Assembly: GCF_918698085.1 (NCBI RefSeq)
Contig: NZ_CAKKLP010000003.1
Location: forward strand, 326,774 to 390,773
DNA: 64,000 nt
Source: Chryseobacterium sp. Bi04
Lineage (GTDB): Bacteria > Bacteroidota > Bacteroidia > Flavobacteriales > Weeksellaceae
Direction: 5' to 3'
Part shown: piece after piece, positions 33,198-41,631 of the stretch
Position numbering within the stretch: the first letter of the stretch is position 1
Layout: the number at the start of each line of letters is the position of its first letter
The notes under the pieces: model-generated
Databases searched by the model: none
The model's input: only the letters and a program-made list of their open reading frames with translations
What the model was told of the DNA's origin: nothing
Program-made: the position numbers and the translations under genes

Positions 33198-33644
33198 ATG
33201 AAAAAATTATTTTTAGGACTTGCCATCATTGGAGGACAGCTGATATTTGCACAAAAAGTTGTAGGACTGGAAGTTGAGAACAATCAAAAGAAAGAACAGC
33301 CGGCTACCATAAGTAAGGAGAAAGTAAATCTCTATAATGATAACTTCCTGAAGTTTATGACTGCTTTACAAGCCTCTGATCATAAGACTATTGACGGCTT
33401 GCTTTCTGATAAAGTAAAAGAAATTGTGACGGACGATGTTCTTAAAAAAGTAAAAGAAGGTATAGATTCTAACAAAAAACTTGAAGTCTCAAAAGTAGGG
33501 TATTATGTAACGATGGATGGTGCTAATCATCCTAACATCAAATACAAGTACACAGGAGATTCATCTTCAAAAGAAGTGGTGAGTGCCATATTTGAAGAGG
33601 ATGGAAAAATTCTGGGAATTATGCCAGAAAAGAAAGATAAATAA
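33198..33644 (+). CDS. Exported small protein, NTF2-like (DUF3887 type) candidate
   Basis: A 148-residue protein with a signal peptide (MKKLFLGLAIIGGQLIFAQ). The mature part, with LYNDNFLKFMTALQASDHKT followed by a mixed alpha/beta region, resembles NTF2-like or DUF3887 domains found in secreted proteins. The family assignment is weak. It lies 49 bases after acyl-CoA reductase and 33 before the BI-1 gene, possibly one transcript. Confidence 0.65.
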   Translation: MKKLFLGLAIIGGQLIFAQKVVGLEVENNQKKEQPATISKEKVNLYNDNFLKFMTALQASDHKTIDGLLSDKVKEIVTDDVLKKVKEGIDSNKKLEVSKVGYYVTMDGANHPNIKYKYTGDSSSKEVVSAIFEEDGKILGIMPEKKDK

Positions 33645-33677
33645 AGTTATTTTCGATTAATTAAAAAAATATTAACT

Positions 33678-34367
33678 ATGATGACAGATGTTTTAGTCGC
33701 TCATTCCTCAGATGTAGAGAAAGCGAGTTTTTACAAGAAAACCTATTTGCATGTTGCTTTATCAATTCTTGCGTTTATTGGAGTTGAAACGATCTTGTTG
33801 AAGACGGTGCCGGTAGAAATTATTGCCATGATGTTCGGACAAAGATATGCCTGGTTATTGATTATCGGTGTTTTTTGGCTGGCTTCAATTTTAGCTTCTA
33901 AATGGTCACTTTCACAAAGTAAGTCTACCCAATATCTCGGTTTAGGGTTTTATATCCTATTAGAAGCGGTAATCTTTATGCCTATGCTTTATATTGCTAC
34001 GAATATGACAGGTGGAGTGAATGTGATCTTTCAGGCGGCTACTTTAACTATTGCCATGTTTGCCGGTATTTCTGCCGTGGCATTTACTTCTAAGAGAGAT
34101 TTTTCTTTTTTAAGAAATATTATCGTTATCGGAGGATTCATTTCAATCGGATTGATTGTTGGCGGAATGCTATTCGGTTTTAACTTAGGATTATGGTTCT
34201 CAGTGGGAATGGTTATTTTGGCCTCAGCAACAATTTTATACCAAACCAGTAAATTAAAAGATTCATACGGAACCAATCAGTATGTAGGAGCTGCATTACA
34301 GCTTTTTGCTTCTATTATGCTTCTGTTTTGGTATATCTTAAGCATCCTAATGAGCAAAAGAAACTAA
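33678..34367 (+). CDS. Bax inhibitor-1/YccA family membrane protein
   Basis: A 229-residue inner membrane protein with seven hydrophobic helices spread evenly from about residue 24 to 227. Its length and helix pattern match the BI-1/YccA family; the conserved small segment of helix 2-3 (FGQRYAWLLIIGVFWLAS) and the loop after helix 6 (YQTSKLKDSYG) fit. Relatives are pH-gated calcium leak channels or modulators of FtsH proteolysis. Start may be Met1 or Met2. A terminator follows at 34406-34437. Confidence 0.85.
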   Translation: MMTDVLVAHSSDVEKASFYKKTYLHVALSILAFIGVETILLKTVPVEIIAMMFGQRYAWLLIIGVFWLASILASKWSLSQSKSTQYLGLGFYILLEAVIFMPMLYIATNMTGGVNVIFQAATLTIAMFAGISAVAFTSKRDFSFLRNIIVIGGFISIGLIVGGMLFGFNLGLWFSVGMVILASATILYQTSKLKDSYGTNQYVGAALQLFASIMLLFWYILSILMSKRN

Positions 34368-34405
34368 TTCAATAATGGTAAGCTTTGTGCTTATCATTTA
34401 TATAT

Positions 34406-34437
34406 AATCCTGGTGATATTTTCATCAGGATTTTTTA
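34406..34437 (+). terminator. Terminator of the BI-1 gene
   Basis: AATCCTGGTGA (34406-34416), TATTT, TCATCAGGATT (34422-34432), then TTTT. One G-T pair. Confidence 0.85.
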
Positions 34438-34481
34438 TTTCTGTCAAAATTAATATTTATCATAGATAACATTTGGTATTC

Positions 34482-34548
34482 AATAGGAGTGGGCTTTAGC
34501 CCGCTTGCTTTTTAGGTTGTATCCATTGGCTTTTAGCCAAAACCTATT
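34482..34548. repeat. REP-like double hairpin
   Basis: Two small hairpins, GGGCTTTAGCCC (34491-34502) and TTGGCTTTTAGCCAA (34526-34540), lie inside longer pairings: TAGGTT (34513-34518) with AACCTA (34541-34546), and AATAGG (34482-34487) with CCTATT (34543-34548). The shape resembles REP/BIME elements moved by RAYT transposases. Confidence 0.55.
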
Positions 34549-35088
34549 TAAATTTTATCTCGCAGATTGTGCTGATTATGCAGATGTTTATATAACCGTT
34601 TACAATTCTCTTTGTCTTTAGATAGTAAAGTAATATTTTTTTAACGCAAAGAAAAAAATTAGAAGCTTGATAAATAAGGTTGCAAAGGATTGATTAATTG
34701 AAATTAATCTGATGAGCTTATGTATAATAGAATGGAAGTATTAGCCATTTTTAACCACAAATAACACTGATATTTTCACGGATGATACTATTAATGTAGT
34801 TTGTATTTGTGGTATTAGTGTAAAGATATAAGTGAGGTTAGTGTTTATTTACAGGTAATATGAATATCTAAAGCTTTGAACACAAAAATCCTGATGACAT
34901 TTCATCGGGATTTTAATTGGATATTCTTTAACAGATACGGATATAACTTCTGGCTTCAGAGTGACCAGATGGCCTTTTGAAGTATTATTCCAGTAAAAAT
35001 AAAGTAGTTATTAAAGAATAGGGAAAAAATATAGTAATGGGAATCCCCCAGGTATATGGTGTCTTTATAATTTTTAATTATTAAAGAA
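34549..35088. other. Gap without a gene, repeat-like words
   Basis: No supported gene. It contains text of the kind CTCGCAGATTGTGCTGATT and a run TTAACCACAAATAACAC near 34749, which look like decayed dispersed repeats, and a hairpin at 34885-34914. Confidence 0.5.
34885..34914. terminator. Second copy of a terminator-like hairpin
   Basis: AAAATCCTGATGA (34885-34897), CATT, TCATCGGGATTTT (34902-34914). The sequence is nearly the same as the BI-1 terminator 480 bases upstream, though no gene ends in front of it on either strand within 170 bases. Confidence 0.6.
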
Positions 35089-35337
35089 CTATTTGTCGAT
35101 AGATCCTAAAACCTTTTGTGCAAAAGAATTTAAAGCATCTTTTTCGCTCATTCCATTCTGTACATTAGAGTGAACTTCTAAAGCTCCACAGATGTTTGTA
35201 ATAAGCTCTCCGGCAACATTTAGATCTTCTTCACTTGTTCCTCTGAATTCACAGAAACTTTCCAGAACTTCCAATGTTTTTTCAAGATTTTCAGGAGTCT
35301 GATTCTGATAAAACTGTCTGATTACGGGTAATTTCAT
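35089..35337 (-). CDS. DUF6952 family small protein
   Basis: An 82-residue protein starting MKLPVIRQFYQNQTPENLEK. It is largely helical and has no signal peptide. It fits a small Bacteroidota family (DUF6952) of unknown role that regularly follows a thioredoxin gene. Its ATG shares one base with the stop of that gene (TAATG), so translation is probably coupled, which links it to thiol redox functions. Confidence 0.8.
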   Translation of the reverse strand: MKLPVIRQFYQNQTPENLEKTLEVLESFCEFRGTSEEDLNVAGELITNICGALEVHSNVQNGMSEKDALNSFAQKVLGSIDK

Positions 35338-35645
35338 TATGATAATTCGTTAAAAAGGTTAATTAAACTTTCTGCCTGGTTAGACTGTACCTGGTTTACC
35401 AACTCACCGTTTTTAAAGATGGCGAAAGTAGGTAAGTTATCCACTTTTGCTAATTTTCTGCTCTCAGGAAGTTTTTCAGCATCTACATATAGGAAAGGAA
35501 TACTGTCGTTTTCGGAAGCTAATTTTTTGAATTTCGGCTTCATGATTCTGCAGTTTCCGCACCATGTTGCGCCATATTGAACAACTACTTTTTCGTTGTC
35601 ATTCACTATATTCTGTAATGTATCTTCGGTTAATTCTGTGTACAT
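35337..35645 (-). CDS. Thioredoxin-family protein
   Basis: A 102-residue thioredoxin with the active-site motif WCGNC in YGATWCGNCRIMKPKFKKL, and the cis-Pro loop in NLPTFAIFKNGEL. The variant WCGNC (not WCGPC) suggests a specialised electron donor. I moved the start to ATG 35643-35645 (MYTELTEDTL); the longer frame starts upstream in AT-rich leader DNA. It lies downstream of a peroxiredoxin gene and is coupled to a DUF6952 gene, and may serve that peroxiredoxin. Confidence 0.9.
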   Translation of the reverse strand: MYTELTEDTLQNIVNDNEKVVVQYGATWCGNCRIMKPKFKKLASENDSIPFLYVDAEKLPESRKLAKVDNLPTFAIFKNGELVNQVQSNQAESLINLFNELS

Positions 35646-35665
35646 AAGTTTATTTTTTAAAAATA

Positions 35666-35753
35666 AACAATGTAACAATCTAAAAATTTACCAATCTAAC
35701 CATTCAAAAAGATGACTTTTAAATCGTTATAACTGTTAGACTGTTACATTGTT
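35666..35753. repeat. Long inverted repeat between peroxiredoxin and thioredoxin genes
   Basis: AACAATGTAACAATCTAA (35666-35683) and TTAGACTGTTACATTGTT (35736-35753) pair at 17 of 18 positions around a 52-base spacer. The spacer repeats the words CAATCTAAC. It may be a large terminator or a MITE-like repeat. Confidence 0.6.
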
Positions 35754-35769
35754 ATATTAAATTAAGATA

Positions 35770-36402
35770 TTAATTTTTTGCTAAGTATTCTGCTGTAGAA
35801 GTTCTGTCTGCTTTCATAGCATCTTTACCTTCTTCCCAGTTTGCAGGACATACTTCACCATGTTTTTGAACGTGAGTATAAGCGTCAATTAATCTTAAGA
35901 ATTCTTTTACGTTTCTTCCCAGAGGCATGTCGTTTACCGCTTCGTGGAAAATTTTTCCAGTTTCGTCGATAAGGTAAGTTGCTCTGTATGTTACGTTAGA
36001 ACCTGTGAAAACTTCTTCTCCTTCTTCGTTATATTCGAAATCCTGATCTACGATTCCTAACGTGTTTGCTAATTGTCTGTGGGTATCAGCTAAAAGTGGG
36101 TAAGTAACCCCTTCGATACCTCCGTTATCTTTTGGAGTGTTTAACCAAGCGAAATGTACTTCGTTAGTATCACAAGATGCTCCGATTACTTTAGTGTTTC
36201 TTTTTTCGAACTCACCTAAAGCTTCCTGGAAAGCGTGAAGTTCTGTAGGACAAACGAAAGTGAAATCTTTCGGGTACCAGAATAAAAGAACTTTCTGTTG
36301 GTTGTTTACTGCTTCATCAAGGATGTTGATTCTAAGATCGTCACCCATTTCTGACATTGCGTCGATTGTTAAATTTGGGAATTTTTTTCCTACTAAAGAC
36401 AT
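35770..36402 (-). CDS. 2-Cys peroxiredoxin
   Basis: A 210-residue peroxiredoxin of the AhpC/Prx1 type that reduces hydrogen and organic peroxides. The peroxidatic Cys51 is in FVCPTEL and the resolving Cys185 in GEVCPANW. The GGIG and YF-like C-terminal features that make such enzymes oxidation-sensitive are partly present (GGIEG at 94-98). No ahpF is adjacent; the downstream thioredoxin is a likely reductant. It has a full flavobacterial promoter. Confidence 0.95.
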   Translation of the reverse strand: MSLVGKKFPNLTIDAMSEMGDDLRINILDEAVNNQQKVLLFWYPKDFTFVCPTELHAFQEALGEFEKRNTKVIGASCDTNEVHFAWLNTPKDNGGIEGVTYPLLADTHRQLANTLGIVDQDFEYNEEGEEVFTGSNVTYRATYLIDETGKIFHEAVNDMPLGRNVKEFLRLIDAYTHVQKHGEVCPANWEEGKDAMKADRTSTAEYLAKN

Positions 36403-36432
36403 AATTTTCTGTTTTTATATTTAATTTCTATG

Positions 36433-36463
36433 CAAAGATATAAAAGATTCATCTATCGAACAA
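36433..36463 (-). promoter_or_regulatory. Promoter of the peroxiredoxin gene
   Basis: On the minus strand TTG (36463-36461), a 20-base spacer and TATCTTTG (36440-36433) match the flavobacterial consensus, about 30 bases before the ATG at 36402. Confidence 0.65.
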
Positions 36464-36512
36464 GTTATTATCGATAAATAAAATCTATAATTGTTTTTGA
36501 TTCATCCTAAAT

Positions 36513-36538
36513 AAAAAAGCCCTGAAAACAGGACTTTT
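36513..36538 (-). terminator. Terminator of the M16 peptidase gene
   Basis: On the minus strand AAGTCCTG, TTTT, CAGGGCTT, then TTTTTT; one wobble pair. It lies just past the M16 stop. Confidence 0.85.
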
Positions 36539-36545
36539 GTTTATT

Positions 36546-39485
36546 TTAATATCCAAATATTTCAGTTAAATTAAGCTTCTTTACCTCACCTAATTTCTGC
36601 ATATCGGCTTCATTTACTTTATCTTGAGAAGCGACAAGACAGTAAGTGTAGTTTTTATTTTTCATTTCCTTATCATGAAAGGCATTGATATCTGTAAAAG
36701 ACAGTTTTGGAGCCTGTTCGTAAACATTTTTTCTCATATCAAATTTGTTTCCAAGCTTTTGAGATTTTAAATAAGAAAAAATAATACCATCCTGTGTAAT
36801 TCTTTCTGATGCAATAGATTTTTTCAATCCGCTTTTAGCCGTTTCAAACAATTGCCCGGATTTTGGCAGTGTGGTAAGCAGCTCGTTCATTGCAGTGGTG
36901 GAATCATTGAATTTGTCAGCCTGAGTTCCCACATAAGCCATAATCATATCTTTATCTGTTTTCTTACCCGGAAGTGCAAAATAAGAATAAGTAGAGTAGG
37001 CCAATGCCTTAGATTCTCTGATGGTCTGAAATACAATGGAACCCATCCCGCCTCCAAAATAGGTGTTGAATAAACTTACGGTTGGAGTGATGGTTGGATT
37101 GTACTGATCTGAGTTTCTAATCCAGAAAACTTCAGCCTGAACCATGTCATAATGGGCAAACAATACCTTATTCTTGTCTGTAGGGATCTGAACGAAAGTT
37201 TTGGATGTAGGAAGTTCTTTCAGTGTTGCAGGAAGTTTGTGAACAGGAGCTAGGGATGCTACTACTTCATTCCCTGATTTTGGACCATAATAAAGTACTT
37301 TATGTTTAAAATTGAATAAGTCGTGAAGTACATTGATCAGGTCTTCCGCTTTCAGGGCATCAAGTTCTGCATCCGTTAAAACGTTATTAAAAGGATTTTG
37401 TGCACCATACTGGGCGTAACTTCTAAGTCCGCTCATAATAGTGGCTTTATTCTGTTTAGCATTAGCCCTTGCTTTTTTAAGTCTTATTTTATAGGCATCT
37501 AAAGCCTCCTGGTCAGCCTGGCTATTGTTGATCAGGTCTTCAAATAAAGCAATGGTTTGATCAAAGTTTTCATTTAAACCTTCCAGAGATACAGAGGTCT
37601 CCTCATTTCCGGCAGTTACCTCAAAACTCGAAGCCAGTTTATAAAACTCTTTACTGATGGCTTCAGAAGATTTATTTTTTGTTCCTAAATACTGAAGATA
37701 TTCTGCTGCCAAGGGAAGTATCTTGTTGTTCCATTTTCCGGAATCAAAATGATAATACATCCTGAAAAGGGCGTTATCTGTATTTTTTACAGAAAGAACG
37801 TCTATAGCTCCCAGTTTATTTTTAGCGATATCTTTATCATAATTCAACCATATCGGAGAAATCGCATTTTCCGGCATCTCATCAATCTTCTTAAGGAAAG
37901 GAGACTGATCTTCTCTGTTTACTGACACAGGAGTGATGGTTGGTTTATCAACTTTTACAATCGTTTTATCTTCTCCTTTTTTCTTGTAAACAGCTACATA
38001 ATTATTGTTTTGAAGATATTTGGAGGCGAAATCCATAATGTCCTTTTTGGTAAGATGGGAGATTTCATCTACATATTCCAATGAAACTTTATGATCTATA
38101 TCAGAAGTGAATTCATCCATCAGGATCCCTGCTCTCGACGAGTATTTTTCATCTTTCTGGATGATATTTTTCTTTTCATTGTTAACGATAGACTGAATTA
38201 AGTCATCAGAGAATTCTCCCTTTTTTAATTTGTCTATTTCCTGAAGCAACAAGTTTTTTACTTCGTCCAAAGACTGTCCTTCCGTAGGTTTTCCTTGTAT
38301 CAATAGAACAGAATAATCTTTTAAGGCATAAGGAAAAGCATCTGCACCCAGTAATCTTTGTTTTTTTACCAAATTAAGATCAATTAATCCTGCCTGGCCA
38401 TTGGTAAGCATATTTCCTACAAGGTTCAGTAATCTGGCATCTTTGGTAGAAGCTCCCGGAAATCTGAAACCAAGCATTACGTTTTCAGGATTGGGTCCCA
38501 CAACTTCTTTGATAACAGGGGTTGTAATTGGTTTTTCCTGTCCTATCTTATATTCAGGAACTGTTTTGGTTTTCATGTAGGAGAAGGCTTTGTCTATTTT
38601 TGCAATGACTTCATCCGGATTAAAGTCTCCTGACATGATAATCCCCATATTGTTGGGAACATAATAATTATTGTAATAATCTCTGATGGCCTGAAGGGAT
38701 GGGTTTTTTAAATGTTCAATAGTTCCTATTGTCGTCTGCTTTCCATAATTGTTATTAGGAAAAAGGTTGGCAAACATGGTATCAAAAACCTTGTCTCCGT
38801 CATCATCAAGCGATCTGTTTTTCTCTTCGTAAACTGCTTCCAATTCTGTATGAAAAAGCCTCAATACCGGCTCCCTGAATCTTTCAGCCTGTACAGCCAG
38901 AAATTTATCAATAACATTCGCCGGGATATCTTCAGTGTACACCGTCTGTTCAAAAGAAGTAAAGGCATTCGTTCCATCAGCTCCCATACCAGCCAGCATT
39001 TTGTCGTATTCATTGGCAATGGCATATTTGGCGGCTTCTCCGGAAATCCTGTCGATTTCTTTATAGATCTCTTTTCTTTTAGCTTCGTCTTTTGTAGTGT
39101 TGTATTTCTCGTAAAGAGCATCAATCTGATCCAAAAGAGGTTTTTCTTTAGCCCAGTCTTTAGAGCCAAACTGATCAGTTCCTTTGAAAAGCATATGCTC
39201 CAGATAGTGTGCCAGTCCGGTATGGTCTGCAGGATCGGTTTTACTTCCTGCTTTCGTGGCAATATAAGTCTGAATCCTCGGATCTTTATGGGTAGGACTC
39301 AGAATGACCGTTAAGCCATTTTTCAAAGTGTAATACCTTGCTGAAGTAGGATCATTGGTAACATACCTGTAAGAGTAGCCGTTGGATTTTGCTTCTTTCC
39401 ATTGGAAATCCTGCCCATAAGCGTAGCCTGCGAAACTTGCAGCAGCAATACTTGTGGCAATTGTCAGTTTTTTGAACAGATTCAT
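36546..39485 (-). CDS. M16-family zinc peptidase (insulinase type)
   Basis: A 979-residue exported protein (signal peptide to about residue 24, SFAGYAYGQ). It is a fusion of two M16 halves. The first half has the inverted zinc motif HYLEH at 93-97 and the distal Glu in the LEAVYEEKNRSLDDDGD segment, so it should be active. The second half (from about 500) has a peptidase fold without the HXXEH motif, with YFGGGMGSIVFQTIRESKAL, as usual for the inactive domain. It degrades short peptides in the periplasm. It lies 22 bases after the aminotransferase gene, so the two may be co-transcribed. Confidence 0.94.
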   Translation of the reverse strand: MNLFKKLTIATSIAAASFAGYAYGQDFQWKEAKSNGYSYRYVTNDPTSARYYTLKNGLTVILSPTHKDPRIQTYIATKAGSKTDPADHTGLAHYLEHMLFKGTDQFGSKDWAKEKPLLDQIDALYEKYNTTKDEAKRKEIYKEIDRISGEAAKYAIANEYDKMLAGMGADGTNAFTSFEQTVYTEDIPANVIDKFLAVQAERFREPVLRLFHTELEAVYEEKNRSLDDDGDKVFDTMFANLFPNNNYGKQTTIGTIEHLKNPSLQAIRDYYNNYYVPNNMGIIMSGDFNPDEVIAKIDKAFSYMKTKTVPEYKIGQEKPITTPVIKEVVGPNPENVMLGFRFPGASTKDARLLNLVGNMLTNGQAGLIDLNLVKKQRLLGADAFPYALKDYSVLLIQGKPTEGQSLDEVKNLLLQEIDKLKKGEFSDDLIQSIVNNEKKNIIQKDEKYSSRAGILMDEFTSDIDHKVSLEYVDEISHLTKKDIMDFASKYLQNNNYVAVYKKKGEDKTIVKVDKPTITPVSVNREDQSPFLKKIDEMPENAISPIWLNYDKDIAKNKLGAIDVLSVKNTDNALFRMYYHFDSGKWNNKILPLAAEYLQYLGTKNKSSEAISKEFYKLASSFEVTAGNEETSVSLEGLNENFDQTIALFEDLINNSQADQEALDAYKIRLKKARANAKQNKATIMSGLRSYAQYGAQNPFNNVLTDAELDALKAEDLINVLHDLFNFKHKVLYYGPKSGNEVVASLAPVHKLPATLKELPTSKTFVQIPTDKNKVLFAHYDMVQAEVFWIRNSDQYNPTITPTVSLFNTYFGGGMGSIVFQTIRESKALAYSTYSYFALPGKKTDKDMIMAYVGTQADKFNDSTTAMNELLTTLPKSGQLFETAKSGLKKSIASERITQDGIIFSYLKSQKLGNKFDMRKNVYEQAPKLSFTDINAFHDKEMKNKNYTYCLVASQDKVNEADMQKLGEVKKLNLTEIFGY

Positions 39486-39507
39486 TTGATATATTGGAAT
39501 TGGGTTA

Positions 39508-40701
39508 TTAATTGAAAGGAGCCAGTAAATTCTTGATCCGCTTCATAGCTTCTCTAAGTTCTTCTTCAGAAGCGGCGTATGAAAATCTGATACATTCCGG
39601 GCTTCCGAAAGAAAGTCCACCTACACAGCCTACATGAGCATTTTCTAAAAGGAACATGGCAAAATCATCTGAATTTTTAATTTCAGTTCCGTTTAATGTT
39701 TTGCCAATATAATGAGAGATATCCGGGAAGAAATAGAATGCTGCTTTTGGCAGCAATACTTTGAATCCTGGAATTTCCTTGATGAGATCAAACATAAGAT
39801 CTCTTCTCTGCTTGAAAGCATCGATCATGTATCTGTATTCGGATGGGTCCGTCTTTAATGCCGTAATGGAAGCCCTCTGAGCTACTGTATTTGCTCCACT
39901 GGTCATTTGACCCTGAACCTTTTCACAAGCTTTTGCCAGCCATTCAGGACATGCAGAATATCCTATTCTCCATCCTGTCATTGCAAATGCTTTAGACATT
40001 CCGTTGATAACGGCAGTTTGTTCATATATTTCAGAAAACTGGGCTATAGAAGTGGTTTTTGTCTCATAATTGATGTATTCATAGATTTCATCCGAGATGA
40101 CCGTGATCTGAGGATATTTGGCGATCACTTTTGCTAATGACTTCAGTTCGTCATACGTATAATATCCTCCTGAGGGGTTACATGGCGAGCTGAAAAGTAC
40201 AGCTTTTGTTTTTTCTGTGATGGCTTCTTCCAGCTGTTCTGCCGTAATTTTAAAGTCTGTTACATAAGAAGTTGGAAGCATTACGGAATTTCCACCCATC
40301 ATTTTTACCATCTCATCATAGCTTACCCAATAAGGAGCAGGAAGCAGTACTTCATCCCCATCATTGATAATAGCTGCCAAAACATTGATGATGGCCTGTT
40401 TAGCACCATTGGAGACACAGATTTGAGTAGATTTATATTCTAAATGATTATCCCTTTTTAATTTATATGCAATTGCTTCACGTAATTCCAGGAATCCGGG
40501 AACAGGAGAGTAGTGACTGTAGTTCTCATTAATGGCATCAAAAGCAGCCTGTTTTATATTGTCCGGAACATCGAAATCCGGCTCGCCAAGAGTTAAGCTG
40601 ATCACATCAACTCCGCTTGCCTTCATTTCTCTGGCTTTGTTAGACATTACAAAAGTCTGTGAGTATCCTAGTCTTTTTACTCTATCTGAAAGTTTATCCA
40701 T
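39508..40701 (-). CDS. Class I aspartate aminotransferase-like enzyme
   Basis: A 397-residue PLP aminotransferase of the I-gamma type (aspartate or aspartate/prephenate aminotransferase). Conserved items are SLTLGEPDFDVP at 35-46, SNGAKQAI at 98-105, SPCNPSGG at 172-179, SDEIYEYI at 203-210 and the Schiff-base Lys237 in GMSKAFAMTGWRIGY. I moved the start to ATG 40699-40701 (MDKLSDRVKR); the longer frame adds seven residues from leader DNA. The exact keto acid used is not certain. Confidence 0.92.
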   Translation of the reverse strand: MDKLSDRVKRLGYSQTFVMSNKAREMKASGVDVISLTLGEPDFDVPDNIKQAAFDAINENYSHYSPVPGFLELREAIAYKLKRDNHLEYKSTQICVSNGAKQAIINVLAAIINDGDEVLLPAPYWVSYDEMVKMMGGNSVMLPTSYVTDFKITAEQLEEAITEKTKAVLFSSPCNPSGGYYTYDELKSLAKVIAKYPQITVISDEIYEYINYETKTTSIAQFSEIYEQTAVINGMSKAFAMTGWRIGYSACPEWLAKACEKVQGQMTSGANTVAQRASITALKTDPSEYRYMIDAFKQRRDLMFDLIKEIPGFKVLLPKAAFYFFPDISHYIGKTLNGTEIKNSDDFAMFLLENAHVGCVGGLSFGSPECIRFSYAASEEELREAMKRIKNLLAPFN

Positions 40702-40719
40702 ATTTTTTTTCAATTTTAA

Positions 40720-40727
40720 CAAATATA
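40720..40727 (-). promoter_or_regulatory. -7 box of the aminotransferase gene
   Basis: On the minus strand TATATTTG matches TAnnTTTG, 19 bases before the ATG at 40701. No clear -33 box. Confidence 0.45.
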
Positions 40728-40884
40728 TAATAAAAAGGTTTTGTCGGGAAATAAAAACAGGCCCAGTTTAAAGATTTTTATCAGGTTTTGGGAGCTTCAA
40801 ACTATTTTGAATTGATGTTTTTCGCAGAGTAATTCCTTTAGCATATTCATACCGTTTTATTTTTTGATATAGATGCTGCTAAAG

Positions 40885-40915
40885 TTTGAATAAAAATAAT
40901 AAAACCTTATTTTTG
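40885..40915 (+). promoter_or_regulatory. Promoter of rsmG
   Basis: TTTG (40885-40888), a 19-base spacer and TATTTTTG (40908-40915) fit the flavobacterial consensus closely. The ATG at 40934 is 19 bases downstream. Any start codon upstream of 40915 would lie inside the promoter, so this decides the start. Confidence 0.75.
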
Positions 40916-40933
40916 CAGATTATAATAATTCAC

Positions 40934-41569
40934 ATGTCTACAACGTTACTATTAAAATATTTCCCGGATCTTACAGAAACCCAGTTAAAACAGTTTGCCC
41001 AATTGGAGGAGCTTTATAATGAGTGGAATGAAAAGATCAATGTAATTTCCAGAAAAGATATGGAATCGCTGTATGAAAAACATATCCTTCATTCGCTGGG
41101 AATTGCTAAAGTAATGGAATTTGCACCGGGAACAAGAGTATTGGATATTGGAACCGGAGGTGGTTTTCCGGGAATTCCTTTAGCTATTATGTTTCCTGAA
41201 GCAGAGTTTACTTTAATAGATTCTATCGGAAAGAAAATCAGCGTTGTCAATGCTGTAGCAGAAGGTGTTGGTTTGAAAAATGTGAAGGCTATTCATGGAA
41301 GAGCGGAAAAGCTGAAAGAAAAATACCATTTTGTAGTCAGCAGAGCGGTAACCCAGATGCCTGAATTTTTAAGATGGCTGAAAGGGAAATTTGAAAAAGA
41401 ACAGTTAAATCCCAAGCATAACGGAATTTTATATTTAAAGGGCGGAGACCTCGCTGAGGAGCTTGCCGGGATTAAATCTGAGATCTATAATCTTAAAAAC
41501 TATTTTGATGAAGAATTTTTTGATACAAAAAAAGTAGTTTATGTATCAAAAGGTAACTTTAATTCCTAA
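40934..41569 (+). CDS. rsmG: 16S rRNA (guanine-527-N7)-methyltransferase
   Basis: A 211-residue methyltransferase that modifies G527 of 16S rRNA using SAM. It starts MSTTLLLKYFPDLTETQL. The RsmG signature EEYNEWNEKINVISRKD appears as LEELYNEWNEKINVISRKDM near 27-46. The SAM-binding motif is VLDIGTGGGFPGIPLAI near 73-89, and the HGRAEKL and VSRAV motifs follow. I chose ATG 40934 because the promoter lies at 40885-40915 and a longer frame from 40886 would start inside it. It is divergent from the aminotransferase gene. Confidence 0.95.
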   Translation: MSTTLLLKYFPDLTETQLKQFAQLEELYNEWNEKINVISRKDMESLYEKHILHSLGIAKVMEFAPGTRVLDIGTGGGFPGIPLAIMFPEAEFTLIDSIGKKISVVNAVAEGVGLKNVKAIHGRAEKLKEKYHFVVSRAVTQMPEFLRWLKGKFEKEQLNPKHNGILYLKGGDLAEELAGIKSEIYNLKNYFDEEFFDTKKVVYVSKGNFNS

Positions 41570-41631
41570 ATTTGTATAATTAAGGAATAATTTTTGCTAA
41601 ATATTTATTGATAATCAGAAAATTGAAGGTT

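Noticed and set aside
38712..39314. 200-codon plus-strand ORF inside the M16 gene
   Set aside because: Long antisense frame in a well-supported gene; residue mix is Ser/Phe/Ile-rich as expected from reverse reading.
40886..40933. N-terminal extension of RsmG by 16 residues
   Set aside because: The extra codons lie inside a consensus promoter (40885-40915) and the added residues do not fit the family.
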